Of a DNA stretch of 64,000 bases, positions 43,198-51,544 are shown in pieces (positions within the stretch are counted from its first letter, which is position 1; each line of letters begins with the position of its first letter). The DNA is from CAXMQZ01 sp963707075. Lineage in GTDB: Bacteria > Acidobacteriota > Thermoanaerobaculia > Multivoradales > JAHEKO01. The translations under genes were made by a program, and so were the position numbers. The stretch lies in the NCBI GenBank assembly GCA_963707075.1, contig CAVPOX010000022.1:1-64000 (forward strand), read 5' to 3'. Below the pieces are notes generated by a model. That model searched no databases, was not told where the DNA came from, and saw only the letters and a list, made by a program, of their open reading frames with translations.

Positions 43198-43805
43198 GAC
43201 GCTTCCTCGAGGTAAGTCTTGCCGCTATGAATTTCCTGGGACGCTCGATCCAGCAGTTGCTGTCGCAGTCCCTTGATTTCCTTGAACACGCTGGTGTCGA
43301 TCCGGCGATCGGCCACCTGGAGCACCAATCCCCCGATCAGGGCGGGATCGACGCTCTCCTCCAATTTGGGCGTTTTACCGGTGAAGCCGGAGACGACGTC
43401 TCGTAACTGTCGACGGAGACCATCGGTCAGTGGCACGGCCGATTGCACCGCCACCCGCACTTGCCCACGCAATTCCTCGTACTCCTGGCTGTAGGCCTCG
43501 ACCATTGCCCTCACCAGGCCCGAGCGCCCCTTGCTGTTCATCACATGCAGGGTGTCGAGCAAGGTCTCGTTCATCTTGCCCTGGAACATCCGGTCCAATG
43601 ACTGGCGACGCTCCTGGGTATCGACCAGTGGAGAGCGGAGGAAGCTCGCGAAGCCCGGGTCACGGTCTATCAGGGCGCCCAAATCTCCCAACTCCTCCAG
43701 AACAGCGTCCGCCTGGCCCTGGACCTCAGCCAGCTCGAGCAGCGCCTGTGCATAGACGCCGGCGATGGCGATCTCTTGCGCAGAGGGTTTGGTGGCGGTA
43801 GTCAC
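43194..43805 (-). CDS. atpH: F-type ATP synthase delta subunit
   Basis: This is the stator subunit that links the peripheral stalk to the top of F1, 203 residues. The N-terminal helical domain (IAGVYAQALLELAEVQGQ, about 13-30) and the C-terminal signature (VDPALIGGLVLQVADRRIDTSV) are clear. The start codon is GTG at 43805. The stop overlaps atpA by 4 bp. Confidence 0.95.
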   Translation of the reverse strand: MTTATKPSAQEIAIAGVYAQALLELAEVQGQADAVLEELGDLGALIDRDPGFASFLRSPLVDTQERRQSLDRMFQGKMNETLLDTLHVMNSKGRSGLVRAMVEAYSQEYEELRGQVRVAVQSAVPLTDGLRRQLRDVVSGFTGKTPKLEESVDPALIGGLVLQVADRRIDTSVFKEIKGLRQQLLDRASQEIHSGKTYLEEAS

Positions 43806-43812
43806 GGCTTTC

Positions 43813-44394
43813 CTAGTTCTTCTCGAGATCGCCGAGCTCGCGGAGCGAGTCCGCGATCAACTTCTCATGGTCCTGGGCGTTCAGCTCTCGCTGCAGTATC
43901 CGAGCGGCTATCTCGGTGGCCAGATCCGAACTGGTGGCGTACAGATCCTTGATGGCCGATTGCTTGGCCAACTCGATCTCTCGTTTCGCCCGCTCGACCA
44001 TCTTCTCGGACTCGTTGCGGGCCTTTTCCTCGATACTCGCCCGCACCGTCTCGGCATTGCGCTTGCCCTGGTCGACAATCTCCTGAGCCCGAGTTCCAGC
44101 TTCGGCGAGCTTGGCTTCGTACTCCTGCAAGCGCGCCTCTGCAGACTCCCTGTCGTCCTTGGCTTCCTGCAATGATCGACGAATGAACTCCTCGCGTTGT
44201 TGCAGACTGGACAGCAGCGGCCCCCAGGCGAACTTGCCCAGGATGAAGACGACCAACAGGAAGATCACCAGGGTCCAGACGGCGTTTCCGATATCGCCTG
44301 CAAACAGATTACCCTGCCCTTCCTCCGCGGCCCATACCGCAGGGGTCAGGACCAGCATCGAAAGCACGAGGCTCCAACTGACTTTTTGCATCAT
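43813..44394 (-). CDS. atpF: F-type ATP synthase b subunit with signal-like N-terminus
   Basis: This is the peripheral stalk subunit. I chose ATG 44394 (MMQKVSWSLVL), 193 residues. It has an N-terminal hydrophobic stretch ending in VWA-AEEGQGNLF that looks like a cleavable signal peptide. A membrane helix follows (AVWTLVIFLLVVFILGKFAW) and then a long charged coiled coil. Most bacterial b subunits lack the first hydrophobic stretch. The c subunit in this operon shares the feature. Confidence 0.93.
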   Translation of the reverse strand: MMQKVSWSLVLSMLVLTPAVWAAEEGQGNLFAGDIGNAVWTLVIFLLVVFILGKFAWGPLLSSLQQREEFIRRSLQEAKDDRESAEARLQEYEAKLAEAGTRAQEIVDQGKRNAETVRASIEEKARNESEKMVERAKREIELAKQSAIKDLYATSSDLATEIAARILQRELNAQDHEKLIADSLRELGDLEKN

Positions 44395-44518
44395 GGTCTT
44401 ACTACCTTGGTAGCCGGGCAGGCCCTGGGGCCCGACCCTGCCAACCGTCTCGAAGAATCGAAAAACCGCCACCGAAAATCTGCCTCGGCGTGCGAGGGCT
44501 GAGACGATCTCTGGCGAC

Positions 44519-44863
44519 TCAGAATACCGCCAGCAGTGTCACTACGACTGCGAACAGAGTGACGCCTTCGATCAGGGCCGCGGTGATAATCATTGCGGTG
44601 TTGATCTGTCCGGAGGCTTCGGGCTGACGCGCCATCGACTCGACTGCGCTGGAACCGATCCGACCGATACCTGCGGCTCCACCCATGACCACCAGGCCGG
44701 CGCCGATAGCACCACCGAACTTGCGCGCTCCATCCGTGGTCATGAAAAGCCCACCAGCCTCACCATCTGCTCCAGCGTCTGCGGCATATGCGGCCGGCGC
44801 TAGCATCAACACCATGCCGGCGAGCATCAGGCCGAGCGTGATTTTTGACAACTTCTTGCTCAT
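44519..44863 (-). CDS. atpE: F-type ATP synthase c subunit with N-terminal signal-like extension
   Basis: This is the rotor-ring subunit, 114 residues, against about 70-85 in most bacteria. The extra ~40 residues are a signal-like segment (ITLGLMLAGMVLMLAPAAYA) plus a short acidic/glycine linker. The ring hairpin follows: helix 1 GAIGAGLVVMGGAAGIGRIG, loop ARQPE, helix 2 with the ion-binding Glu in ALIEGVTLFAVV. The residues after this Glu (GV) and the lack of a Gln in helix 1 resemble H+-type rather than Na+-type rings. About 124 bp of noncoding sequence separates it from atpF, with a GC-rich potential hairpin. Confidence 0.95.
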   Translation of the reverse strand: MSKKLSKITLGLMLAGMVLMLAPAAYAADAGADGEAGGLFMTTDGARKFGGAIGAGLVVMGGAAGIGRIGSSAVESMARQPEASGQINTAMIITAALIEGVTLFAVVVTLLAVF

Positions 44864-44925
44864 TTCGACGATACCTCTCGTTACAGGTTGTGGCCGGACG
44901 GATCCAGCCCGTTATTCAATAAATC

Positions 44926-45786
44926 TCAGACGGCCGCTTCCTCGTGGTGCGAATCATCGTGCACCTCGATCGACATCCCGATAAACAGGGTTGTCAGAAA
45001 CGCGAATATGAAAGCCTGCAAAAACGCTACAAAAATCTCCAGAAGACTGATCGCGGCACTACCCAGAACCACAGGTATCGCCACGGCGAAGCCCATACCG
45101 GCTCCCACATTGCTGCCCGCGGCAAGGATGAACCCCAAAAGCACCGCCATGAGGGTGTGACCTGCCACCATATTGGCGAACAGCCGTACCGCCAGCGCAA
45201 AGGTCTTGGCCAACATGCCGACGAGCTCGACCGGCACGAGAACCGGAGCCAGCCACAGAGGTCCGGGGCACAGATGCGCGATGAAGTGCTTACCACCGAT
45301 CTTCAAGCCATAGAACACCATCATGATCAGGGTGAGGATCGCCAGCGTGGCTGTGACCCAGATATTGGACGTTGCCGTTCCACCAATCGGAATCGGCAGC
45401 GCCAGGCCCGTGAGAGGCCCGATCGGGATCAGTCCGAGCAGGTTCATCGTCAGAATGAAGAAGAACACACTCCAGATGTACTTGATGAAACGATCGGTGT
45501 TCTCGCCCAGGGCGGGTCGGGCTATCTCTGTGCGAAAGTACTGACAGATTGCCTCCATGGCATTGGAGATGCCTGTCGGCACCATGTCTTCGAGCTCGTC
45601 CCCTGTCTTGCGGCGCTTGAACAACGGCGGCACGAAGATCATCAGCAACAGACCTGCCGCCAGGATCATCGAGATGTGATCACTCATGACCGTGATCTCG
45701 CCGTTGGGGGTCAACGGTCCAAGGTCGGCCGGCACCGTCTTGATCGGGTGCTGGATGACGTGACTGAGTGGGTTGGATCCCGCCAT
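44926..45786 (-). CDS. atpB: F-type ATP synthase a subunit
   Basis: This is the stator membrane subunit forming the proton half-channels, 286 residues with about five to six membrane helices. The essential arginine lies in ALAVRLFANMVAGH, and the C-terminal helix pair contains LQAFIFAFLTTLFIG. The N-terminal stretch (PLSHVIQHPI) is as usual. The gene follows atpI by 15 bp. Confidence 0.97.
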   Translation of the reverse strand: MAGSNPLSHVIQHPIKTVPADLGPLTPNGEITVMSDHISMILAAGLLLMIFVPPLFKRRKTGDELEDMVPTGISNAMEAICQYFRTEIARPALGENTDRFIKYIWSVFFFILTMNLLGLIPIGPLTGLALPIPIGGTATSNIWVTATLAILTLIMMVFYGLKIGGKHFIAHLCPGPLWLAPVLVPVELVGMLAKTFALAVRLFANMVAGHTLMAVLLGFILAAGSNVGAGMGFAVAIPVVLGSAAISLLEIFVAFLQAFIFAFLTTLFIGMSIEVHDDSHHEEAAV

Positions 45787-45801
45787 GATAGCTGCGCCTG
45801 T

Positions 45802-46191
45802 TTACGCCGTGGAATTTCGACCTAGAACAAAGATGATATCTGCGACCAGAAAGACCATGTAACTAAATGCTACCCAAAGCAAGAATGCCGATCTCGGGAC
45901 TTCGGTAGCCAACAAGATTGCCAGCGCTCCAAAAAGGGTGACCCCCATCCGAATTGCCAGCGACCCCAGGGCGAGGGTTCCCGCCTCCTGTGGTGGACGA
46001 CTCAGGACCACTTGCGGCAGAGCGCCCACGGCTGCGGCGAAAAACGTCAGTCCACAACCCCACAACATTCCCACCACCGCCTCGGCTCCTCCCAGCTTGC
46101 GTGTTAAAGCATAACCAGGAACCATCAAGAGCAGGGCCGAGCCAACCAGCACGAGCAGCAATCGAACGTAGGACCGGTATCCGGTAGCCAT
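45802..46191 (-). CDS. atpI: AtpI-like ATP synthase accessory membrane protein
   Basis: This 129-residue protein has four hydrophobic helices (LLLVLVGSALLLMVPGYAL, AVVGMLWGCGLTFFAAAVGAL, MGVTLFGALAILLA and FLLWVAFSYMVFLVADIIF). Size, topology and position directly before atpB match subunit I, which helps assemble the c-ring. Sequence conservation in this family is low, so the call rests mainly on context. Confidence 0.75.
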   Translation of the reverse strand: MATGYRSYVRLLLVLVGSALLLMVPGYALTRKLGGAEAVVGMLWGCGLTFFAAAVGALPQVVLSRPPQEAGTLALGSLAIRMGVTLFGALAILLATEVPRSAFLLWVAFSYMVFLVADIIFVLGRNSTA

Positions 46192-46198
46192 CCGGCCT

Positions 46199-46444
46199 CT
46201 ATCCGTCTTGGTCGCTGCTCTTGTTTCGCTTTCGGTTGGCCGCCCCTCCCGAGGCCGCCAAGGTGGCGCGGATGAGATTATACATCCCTCCGACCAATCC
46301 CAGAATGGCCCCGATCAGAATGCCCAACTCGGCCCGACCGTAATGGTTCCCGATCCAGTAGCCGAAGAATGCAAACCCAGCGACGGCCGCCGCAAACTCG
46401 AAACCGAGCCCGGCGAGTCTCCTCGAGGTCCGTCGCTCATTCAT
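46199..46444 (-). CDS. AtpZ-like F0F1 ATPase accessory protein
   Basis: This 81-residue protein has two helices, GLGFEFAAAVAGFAFFGYWIG and ELGILIGAILGLVGGMYNLI, the pattern of AtpZ/gene-1 proteins encoded at the head of ATP synthase operons. In other bacteria they pair with AtpI to help assembly or carry Mg2+/Ca2+. It is the first gene of the operon. A TACACT (complement of 46492-46497) upstream could be its -10 box, which is unproven. Confidence 0.75.
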   Translation of the reverse strand: MNERRTSRRLAGLGFEFAAAVAGFAFFGYWIGNHYGRAELGILIGAILGLVGGMYNLIRATLAASGGAANRKRNKSSDQDG

Positions 46445-46528
46445 GGATTTTCAAGCCCGCTTCAACACGCCCAACCCTGCAGGCCGGCGTAGTGTAGCAA
46501 CCCCCAACCGAGGCATCAAACCCATCGA

Positions 46529-46984
46529 TCAGTACTCATACCGGATCCGCGTTCCCGAACCGAGACTCGTCACTCGAACGTTCACTCGCTGGCCGCCTTT
46601 GCTGTAGGTGGTGACCTCCCCACTAACGGACACTACTGTCCACCCCGCTCGCTCGATCCGCGTGCGGAGCGATGAGGCCGCTTCACTGCGAGGTACTGGG
46701 GAATCCACCACGACGAACCCCCCCGAGTCGGTGGAATGACCAAAATCAACGATGTTCGACGGCGTAAAGAGCGGCAGTCCGGCAGGGAAATCTGACGGCA
46801 GTACGCCCCCTACATCGGCCTTGATCCGTCTCTCCTTCCTGTCGGCTTCCGTGCTGAGTGCGGCGTCATAGCCGGAGCCGACGTCGACGGTCTCCAGTTC
46901 CTTTGGCTTTTTCGGCTTGGGTTCCGTTCGACCGCACGCCAGGAAAGCGAGCGAAAGCAACACGATCATCAAGATTCGACACAT
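46529..46984 (-). CDS. Hypothetical lipoprotein
   Basis: ATG 46984 gives a 151-residue protein with a lipoprotein signal (MCRILMIVLLSLAFLACG; lipobox LAFLAC). The mature part has a Lys/Pro-rich linker and a small alpha/beta domain (LPSDFPAGLPLFTPSNIVDFG; RTRIERAGWTVVSVSGEVTTYSKG). I recognise no named family. It follows the HAD gene by 28 bp on the same strand. Confidence 0.75.
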   Translation of the reverse strand: MCRILMIVLLSLAFLACGRTEPKPKKPKELETVDVGSGYDAALSTEADRKERRIKADVGGVLPSDFPAGLPLFTPSNIVDFGHSTDSGGFVVVDSPVPRSEAASSLRTRIERAGWTVVSVSGEVTTYSKGGQRVNVRVTSLGSGTRIRYEY

Positions 46985-47012
46985 GTTTCGACTCCTGGTA
47001 TCGACAGCATGC

Positions 47013-47735
47013 TCAGAGCTCCATTCTGGGTGACTGTCGCCGATCCGGCAACAAGTCCACCAGGGGCAAGAGATCGTCAAGGTCTCCCGTGCTGCTACCG
47101 CGGGCGAGGTGGAGCGACTGCATTCCAACCCCGCGTGCACCTTCGACATCCTCCCGGATCCTGTCCCCGACATGGACCACTCGCTCGGCTGGAAGACCCA
47201 ACTTCCCCAGCGCAAATTCGAAGATCTCCGGGAACGGCTTCTCCACCCCCACGTCTGCCGAAAAGACGATGAATTCGAAAAAGTCGTCTATTCCCAGGCC
47301 AGCCAACAGAGCGGGCAGCCGGTCGTCCCAGTTACTGATCACCACCATTCGCACGCCCAGTGTGCGCAATGCCTCGAGAGTCTCGGGAACGTCCTCGTAA
47401 ACCTCCCACGGCTCTGGCCCGGTAAATCGCTGAAACAGCTCCGCTTTGGCGAACCGGCTCGGCGCAGGACTGTTCAAATGTTCGCAGACCCGATCGATGA
47501 ACTGATACCAGAAGCCCTTCGAGCCCTGCGGGTGGGAGGAAAAGAGGTCCTCGCCGGGACGACGCAGACAGGCGAACTCTTGCCAGACATTCCGCACCAC
47601 GTCGTAGGCCTTCTGCGGGGTCACTTCTATTCCGTGCCGACCCAGGACGTTCGCATAAACCTCCCCCAGGCGCGGCGAATGGATCAGGGTGCCGTGGATA
47701 TCGAAGCTCACCGCGTCGACCGGATGGACAATCAA
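47013..47735 (-). CDS. HAD-superfamily hydrolase (subfamily IA) with DxH motif
   Basis: This 240-residue protein has HAD motif I as DIHGTL (12-17), motif II as VISNWD (about 133-138), a lysine in VGVEKPFPEIFEFAL and motif III/IV as HVGDRIREDVEGARGVGM. The nucleophile Asp12 is present, but the second motif I Asp (acid/base) is replaced by His. HAD-IA proteins are mostly phosphatases. The substitution may reduce or alter activity, as in some HDHD3-like members. The start overlaps the Nudix gene stop by 4 bp. Confidence 0.85.
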   Translation of the reverse strand: MIVHPVDAVSFDIHGTLIHSPRLGEVYANVLGRHGIEVTPQKAYDVVRNVWQEFACLRRPGEDLFSSHPQGSKGFWYQFIDRVCEHLNSPAPSRFAKAELFQRFTGPEPWEVYEDVPETLEALRTLGVRMVVISNWDDRLPALLAGLGIDDFFEFIVFSADVGVEKPFPEIFEFALGKLGLPAERVVHVGDRIREDVEGARGVGMQSLHLARGSSTGDLDDLLPLVDLLPDRRQSPRMEL

Positions 47736-48277
47736 GGCAGATCTTCGACGTCGAGGAGATGGAACGCCGCGATGACCAGGGCATGCGTGATCGCACCGTC
47801 CCGAATCAGCCCGGGTATCTTCTCCAACGGTGTTGGCTCTACCGTAATCTTCTCATCGTCGATGCCAAAGACCTCGCGATCGGGCTCCACCTTTTCGAGA
47901 TCGGTGGCCAGGTAAGTCGTCAGTCGATTGGACAAGAAGGCCGGATTGGGATGGGTGGTGCCCAGCGACCGGATCTTGCGCGCGTGGTAACCGGTCTCCT
48001 CCAGAAGCTCCCGCGCGGCCGCTTCATCGGCATTCTCTTCCGGGTCGATCAATCCACCGGGAATCTCCAGACAGGGAGCCGAGAGTCCGTAGCGCCACTG
48101 ACGTATGAGGACGACTCGACCGTCATCGAGCACAGGGATGATGTTGACCCAGTCGGGGGCGTTGACCACAACGACCTCTTTGCGCTGATCACCCGAAGCC
48201 ACCATCTGGCGCTCCAGACCAAAAAGAGGATGCCAGAAGACCTCCTCGCTTCCGAGTTTTCGCCACGAGCCCATCAC
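47732..48277 (-). CDS. Nudix hydrolase (ADP-ribose pyrophosphatase-like)
   Basis: This 181-residue protein has a complete Nudix box, GLIDPEENADEAAARELLEE-TGY at about 75-97, preceded by VVLIRQWRYGL and followed by NPAFLSNRLTTYLA. This pattern is typical of ADP-ribose/ADP-sugar pyrophosphatases, which hydrolyse ADP-ribose to AMP and ribose 5-phosphate. It is the first gene of a short operon with the HAD phosphatase (4-bp overlap) and the lipoprotein. The substrate is inferred from the family. Confidence 0.88.
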   Translation of the reverse strand: MMGSWRKLGSEEVFWHPLFGLERQMVASGDQRKEVVVVNAPDWVNIIPVLDDGRVVLIRQWRYGLSAPCLEIPGGLIDPEENADEAAARELLEETGYHARKIRSLGTTHPNPAFLSNRLTTYLATDLEKVEPDREVFGIDDEKITVEPTPLEKIPGLIRDGAITHALVIAAFHLLDVEDLP

Positions 48278-48298
48278 GGGGAGAATACCGCAACCGCT

Positions 48299-48466
48299 AT
48301 GCTAATCTGCGGCGCGGTGGTCTCCCCAACCCTCAAACTCGTCCTCTCTTCGGTCCTTCTCTCCGCCTGGCTCTTGCTGCTCATGCTCGGCTGGACCTTC
48401 GGCGGTGCCGTCTACCTGCTCCTGCCTGTCGCGCTGATTCTGTTTCCCTGGAGGTCCCTGCGCTAG
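48299..48466 (+). CDS. Small membrane protein (55 aa), lmo0937/DUF5670-like
   Basis: ATG 48299 encodes 55 residues with two helices (VLLSAWLLLLMLGWTFGG and AVYLLLPVALILFPW) and a basic end. Size and the GWTFGG turn resemble the lmo0937-type small membrane proteins common in bacteria, whose function is unknown. It is divergent from the Nudix gene, with 21 bp between their start codons. Confidence 0.55.
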   Translation: MLICGAVVSPTLKLVLSSVLLSAWLLLLMLGWTFGGAVYLLLPVALILFPWRSLR

Positions 48467-48802
48467 CCGAGGATCAGCAAAGGGATCCTGCTCGACCTGG
48501 CCAAGGGGCGTCGGGCCGTCGCCTCACTCGCCAGGACGGGTGCTGCGTTCGGCGAAGGACGCCCGCACCGTGAGATCCCGAGGTCGTGTTGCCCGCACGA
48601 TGGCGGCTCTCGAGGTCCGGCGCGCCGGAAAGGGAGCTCTCGGAAGCGCCCTGCGCGGTCCCAGACGGCCACTTGGCGCGTGAGCGTGCCCTCCAGGACC
48701 ACACTCCGCGACCCGCTAACAGCTCCAACCAGGTCCCGCGGTAGCCTCCGGGGCACCCCAGTCAACCACCGATTCGTGGCCCGGGCGACATACAATTGGT
48801 CC
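48467..48802. other. Intergenic stretch, no gene recognised
   Basis: 336 bp of GC-rich sequence without a convincing gene. A short segment near 48684-48721 (GTGCCCTCC-rGG-CCAC...GACCCGCTA) resembles 38645-38680, downstream of atpC. This may be a diffuse intergenic repeat. Confidence 0.35.
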
Positions 48803-49576
48803 ATGCTGCTCTATCGACTCGGCCCCGAGGGCTTCTATGCTGCCACGGACGAAGAGGGACAGCTCCGGATGCTGTTCTCCGATCCGTTCGAGGTCCCGGC
48901 CGGGGGATGGGAGTACGGCCGCATTGTCGAATCCGGTGCTCTGGGAGTCTTGCCACCGGTCTACCCGGGGAAGATCGTTGGTATCGGTCGCAACTACCGA
49001 GCCCATGCGGAAGAGTTGGGAAATCCGGTCCCGGACGAACCGGTGATCTTCCTCAAGGCTCCGACTTCGATCATCGGACCGGGCGGCACGATCGTGCTGC
49101 CGCCGGAGAGTGAGCGGGTCGAGTTCGAGGGCGAGATCGCCGTGATCATTCGCCGACAGCTCTGCCGTGCCAGCCGCGAGGAAGCCGTCCGAGCCATCCT
49201 GGGTATCACCTGTGCCTGTGATGTGACGGCCAGAGATCTGCAGCGCAAGGACCCCACCTTCGCTCGGGGAAAATCCTTCGATACCTTCTGTCCCCTCGGC
49301 CCCGGTATTCTCGTCGACCCGCAGCTCGATGACCTCGAGGTGATCACCCGGGTCAACGGTGAAGAGAGGCAACGTGGGCGCACCGACAGGATGCTCTTCG
49401 ACATTCCCGAATTGTTGTCATACACCTCTCGCATGATGACTCTGGAGCCAGGCGACATCGTGCTGACCGGAACCCCCGAGGGGGTCGGTCCACTGGCCGA
49501 CGGTGACCACCTGGAAGTCGAGGTCAGCGGTGTCGGTGTGCTGGCAAACCCGGTTGAAACCTGGAGACAGCTGTGA
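48803..49576 (+). CDS. Fumarylacetoacetate hydrolase-family protein
   Basis: This 257-residue protein has the FAH/HpcE-type fold. IVGIGRNYRAHAEELGN (about 55-71) is the family opening of the catalytic domain. Metal ligands are visible in VEFEGEIAV (about 108-116) and CACDVTARD. FDTFCPLGP and VLTGTPEGVGPL further on are also typical. Members hydrolyse or decarboxylate acyl-pyruvates and oxaloacetate. The substrate here is unknown. I chose ATG 48803 rather than an upstream start because family sequence begins shortly after it. The stop overlaps the next small gene (GTGA). Confidence 0.9.
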   Translation: MLLYRLGPEGFYAATDEEGQLRMLFSDPFEVPAGGWEYGRIVESGALGVLPPVYPGKIVGIGRNYRAHAEELGNPVPDEPVIFLKAPTSIIGPGGTIVLPPESERVEFEGEIAVIIRRQLCRASREEAVRAILGITCACDVTARDLQRKDPTFARGKSFDTFCPLGPGILVDPQLDDLEVITRVNGEERQRGRTDRMLFDIPELLSYTSRMMTLEPGDIVLTGTPEGVGPLADGDHLEVEVSGVGVLANPVETWRQL

Positions 49577-49746
49577 GCAGGATCCTGCTTTGGCCGGTCC
49601 TGGCAGGGGTCCTGGTGGCAGTGGTGCTGGTCGTGTGGCGCGGATTCTTCTTCCAGCATGCCCTGATTATCGGCATCGGAGTCGCAGCGCTGGTGTACAC
49701 CGGTCTTCGGACCTACGAGAATCTGCGGAACCTCCACAAACACTAG
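49573..49746 (+). CDS. Small membrane protein (57 aa) coupled to the FAA hydrolase
   Basis: GTG 49573 overlaps the FAA-hydrolase TGA (GTGA), so the ORF is translationally coupled. The 57 residues contain two hydrophobic helices (LLWPVLAGVLVAVVLVVW and ALIIGIGVAALVYTGL) and a charged end (RTYENLRNLHKH). I recognise no family. The tight coupling and sensible membrane topology argue that it is a real gene. Confidence 0.6.
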   Translation: MSRILLWPVLAGVLVAVVLVVWRGFFFQHALIIGIGVAALVYTGLRTYENLRNLHKH

Positions 49747-49769
49747 CGGTGGGGCGCAGAGGCTCTGCC

Positions 49770-50759
49770 CTACTGACCCGAGGTCGACCTTCTTCGCGTG
49801 GCGATCAGCAGCCAGAGGAAGAACGGACCACCCAGAAGAGCGGTGAGCACGCCAACCGGTAACTCGGCTGGAGCCATCACTGTGCGCGCTCCGAGATCGC
49901 AAAATGCCAGGAACGCTCCGCCTCCGAGAAGACAAGCCGGCACCAGATGAAGATGATCTGTGCCTACCCAGCGGCGCAGGACATGGGGCACGATCAAGCC
50001 GACAAATCCGATCGGGCCTGCCACAGCGACCAGGGCGGCCACCATGACCGAGGCAATGCCCAAGACACCGATTCGCAAGCGGCGCAGATCCACTCCGCGG
50101 CTGGCCGCCAGCTCTTCACCCGTGATCAGCAGGTTCAGGTCCCAGCGCAGTAACAGCAGGATGGTCGCACCTACGAGAACCCACGGCAGCAGCCACAAGA
50201 CTTCGCTGTAACCGACGACAGCCAGACCCCCCATCATCCACCGCACCATACGAAAGGTCTTTGTCAGGTCGGCCAGGTACTGGACGAAAAGCACCAGGGC
50301 GGAGCAGGTCAAGGAAATCGCGATGCCGGCGAGCAGAAGGGTGGCGGTCTCGCGGCCATAGCCGCTCATCGCCAGGCCGAGGATCACCGCGGCAACCGCC
50401 AGGGCGCCAACGAAGGCAGCCAGGGCCACCGCAGGAAACCCCACTGACACTCCGAGAGCTTCGAACTGTAGTGCCAACACAGCGCCAAGGGCGGCACCGC
50501 TGGCAATTCCCAGCGTGTAGGGCTCTGCCAGTGGATTGCGAAAGAGCGTCTGCAGACCCAGTCCCGACATTGCCAAGGCGCCGCCCGCAAGCAGAGCCAG
50601 CAGGGTTCGCGGCAGACGCAATGACCAGAAGATCATCGCGATGCCTTCATCAGCGAGCAGCTCCTGTGGCCCGATGACCCGCGCCCCGAGGAAGGGCACG
50701 ACGATCAAGGCCGTGAGCCAGAGCAGGACCAGGACCACCAGGCTCGCTCGCGGGCTCAC
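49770..50759 (-). CDS. btuC: FecCD-family ABC transporter permease, cobalamin uptake (BtuC-like)
   Basis: This 329-residue inner-membrane permease has about ten helices. Family segments are RLPRTLLALLAGGALAMSGLGLQTLFRNPLAEPYTLGIASGA (about 48-89) and GPIGFVGLIVPHVLRRWVGTDH (about 245-266). It moves B12 or iron chelates from the binding protein into the cytoplasm. Cobalamin is assigned from the riboswitch that heads the operon. Start and stop are tightly packed with btuD (4-bp overlap). Confidence 0.88.
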   Translation of the reverse strand: MSPRASLVVLVLLWLTALIVVPFLGARVIGPQELLADEGIAMIFWSLRLPRTLLALLAGGALAMSGLGLQTLFRNPLAEPYTLGIASGAALGAVLALQFEALGVSVGFPAVALAAFVGALAVAAVILGLAMSGYGRETATLLLAGIAISLTCSALVLFVQYLADLTKTFRMVRWMMGGLAVVGYSEVLWLLPWVLVGATILLLLRWDLNLLITGEELAASRGVDLRRLRIGVLGIASVMVAALVAVAGPIGFVGLIVPHVLRRWVGTDHLHLVPACLLGGGAFLAFCDLGARTVMAPAELPVGVLTALLGGPFFLWLLIATRRRSTSGQ

Positions 50760-51544
50760 GGCTCCATCTCCAACAGGGTCAAAGGCCGATCGCCCTCTCG
50801 CACCACCGTGAAAGGCGCATCGAAGATCGCTGCCAGTTGGCCAGGTTGCAGCAGCTCGTCTGGCCTGCCAAGAGCCTGGATCCGCCCACGCTGCAAGGCG
50901 ACAATTCGACTCGCCAGAAGCGCGGCGAAGTTCAAATCGTGCGTCGCCAGCACCACCGTGAGCTTCTCTTCCCGATTCAGCCGTGAAACCAGGGCAGCGA
51001 TCTCCCGCTGGTGGTGAGGATCCAGATGCGTGGTCGGCTCATCCAGAATCAGGATCTCCGATTGCTGTGCCAGGGCTGCGGCAATATAGACCGATTGCCT
51101 TTCGCCACCGGACAACTCACCCACCGGCCGGCGCTTCAACTGTGCAACACCCGCCAGTTCCATCGCCCGATTTACCGCCTCGAAGTCGCTCGCCCGCGGT
51201 GCCAACCGAAAGGGAGACAGGTAGGGATAGCGCCCCAGCAAGACCAGTTGCTCGACAGTCAGTGGGACCTGCAACGGACGGCTCTGGGGCACATAGGCGA
51301 TTCGACTCGCCAGATCTCGTCGCGCCAGATCCCCGTAAGGGGTCCTCTCCCAAACAAGATAGCCTCGGCTTGGTTGCAGGATTCCCGCGATCATTCGCAG
51401 CAGTGTCGTCTTGCCAGCCCCATTCGGCCCGATGACCACCAGGCATTCACCGGTCGTGAGCTCCAGATCGATTCCATCCAGAATCTTCTTCCGCACGACG
51501 TCCCAGCCGACTCCATGGACACCTACCTTGACCGAGCGATTCAC
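50756..51544 (-). CDS. btuD: ABC transporter ATP-binding protein, cobalamin uptake (BtuD-like)
   Basis: I chose GTG 51544 because it overlaps the btuF stop (GTGA); this gives 262 residues. Walker A is GPNGAGKTT, the signature is LSGGERQ, and Walker B is ILILDEPTTHLD. GRYPYLSPF is typical of the FecE/BtuD class. The protein energises the BtuC permease. It is second to last in the riboswitch-controlled operon. Confidence 0.9.
   Translation of the reverse strand: MNRSVKVGVHGVGWDVVRKKILDGIDLELTTGECLVVIGPNGAGKTTLLRMIAGILQPSRGYLVWERTPYGDLARRDLASRIAYVPQSRPLQVPLTVEQLVLLGRYPYLSPFRLAPRASDFEAVNRAMELAGVAQLKRRPVGELSGGERQSVYIAAALAQQSEILILDEPTTHLDPHHQREIAALVSRLNREEKLTVVLATHDLNFAALLASRIVALQRGRIQALGRPDELLQPGQLAAIFDAPFTVVREGDRPLTLLEMEP

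Noticed and set aside
44395..44518. Extension of atpF upstream to 44472
   Set aside because: The added residues are not family-like. ATG 44394 directly precedes the signal-like helix.
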